In this document: positions 6,298-6,393 of the stretch, one piece after another
How positions within the stretch are numbered: position 1 is the first letter of the stretch
Layout: the number at the start of each line of letters is the position of its first letter
Assembly: GCA_041568335.1 (NCBI GenBank)
Contig: JBFFZZ010000179.1
Span: 1 to 6,393, forward strand
DNA from: WVWW01 sp041568335
GTDB lineage: Bacteria; Acidobacteriota; Polarisedimenticolia; Polarisedimenticolales; Polarisedimenticolaceae
DNA length: 6,393 nucleotides
Reading direction: 5' to 3'
The notes under the pieces: generated by a model
What the model was told of the DNA's origin: nothing
Database searches by the model: none
Seen by the model: the letters and a program-made list of their open reading frames with translations, nothing else
Program-made: the position numbers and the translations under genes

Positions 6298-6393
6298 CGG
6301 TGGTAGGCCGGGTGGCCGGGTTTGACCGCGACGAACGTCCCGGTGCAGGTCGCCGTCACGAGATCCCCCGAGCGGAGCGTGGACTCGACGACC
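6291..6393 (-). CDS. Probable hotdog-fold (PaaI-like) thioesterase, last 33 codons only
   Basis: On the minus strand one frame is open from the window edge (first full codon 6392-6390) to TAA at 6293-6291. It encodes VVESTLRSGDLVTATC, then TGTFVAVKPGHPAYHRW. The alternating hydrophobic strands, SGD turn and GTFVAVKPGHPAY ending look like the last two beta strands and tail of acyl-CoA thioesterases of the PaaI/4HBT group. This frame reads far more like protein than the CHAD frame extended upstream, which gives an Arg/Pro/Gly-rich string. The stop overlaps the CHAD start by 7 bp, so it is probably the preceding gene of the same operon. The catalytic part lies outside the window, and the family call rests on about 33 residues from memory. 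Confidence 0.55.
   Translation of the reverse strand, partial: VVESTLRSGDLVTATCTGTFVAVKPGHPAYHRW
6292..6305. repeat. 14-bp perfect palindrome over the thioesterase/CHAD junction
   Basis: TACCACCGGTGGTA is its own reverse complement and spans the TAA stop of the thioesterase-like gene and the GTG start of the CHAD gene. In mRNA it could form a short stem holding the CHAD start codon, or it could be a dimeric protein site. It may equally be a by-product of the codons for His-Arg-Trp-stop. Confidence 0.4.

Noticed and set aside
5197..6306. Long plus-strand open frame opposite the SixA and CHAD genes
   Set aside because: It is antisense to two genes with clear family motifs and junctions, and its translation matches nothing I recognise.
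6298..6393. Extension of the CHAD gene upstream to the window edge, for example as part of a CYTH-CHAD fusion
   Set aside because: The frame has no stop, but it reads as an Arg/Pro/Gly-rich string, while the neighbouring frame gives a convincing thioesterase C-terminus ending at 6291.

Overview
This is a GC-rich bacterial chromosomal window containing housekeeping and accessory metabolic genes. I see no CRISPR array, insertion sequence, integrase, phage gene, tRNA or rRNA. The one taxonomic marker is the C-terminal part of a group 1 (RpoD-type) sigma factor, which looks like that of a GC-rich, Gram-negative-type bacterium. Two neighbouring genes carry export signals, one probably a lipoprotein. 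The sequence alone does not let me name a phylum.

Layout, left to right. Plus strand: the 3' end of rpoD (1-459); a 223-bp intergenic region with a compact GC palindrome, two T6 tracts and a good sigma-70-like promoter (TTGCCC, 17 bp, TATATT); a probable lipoprotein with a transglutaminase-like Cys-His-Glu core and a helical, TPR-like C-terminal half (683-1864); a 95-bp gap ending in a hairpin; and an exported SRPBCC/START-like protein (1960-2817). Minus strand, converging on these: a tightly packed operon read from right to left. It holds the last 33 codons of a probable hotdog-fold (PaaI-like) thioesterase (from 6393), a stand-alone CHAD-domain protein (6297-5389), a SixA-type histidine phosphatase (5392-4877) and polyphosphate kinase 1 (4876-2753). 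Consecutive genes overlap by 7 bp, overlap by 4 bp (GTGA), or abut exactly (TAGATG), so translational coupling is likely. ppk1 and the SRPBCC gene overlap tail to tail by 65 bp.

The minus-strand operon is the functional core. PPK1 makes inorganic polyphosphate through a phosphohistidine enzyme intermediate, CHAD domains bind polyphosphate, and SixA-family enzymes remove phosphate from phosphohistidine. Together they look like a small polyphosphate synthesis, binding and control module. A direct action of the SixA protein on phospho-PPK1 is my inference only. PPK1 keeps both phospho-transfer histidines and most nucleotide-site residues, but two positions that contact ATP or metal in the E. coli enzyme (Asn45, Arg405) are Leu49 and Thr414 here. 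This is the most specific oddity in the window.

Nothing here is clearly a wholly new system. The points most worth checking are the coupled CHAD-SixA-PPK1 unit, the altered PPK1 active site, and the hairpin with a -10-like element at the start codon of the SRPBCC gene, which may mean a leaderless or structure-controlled start.
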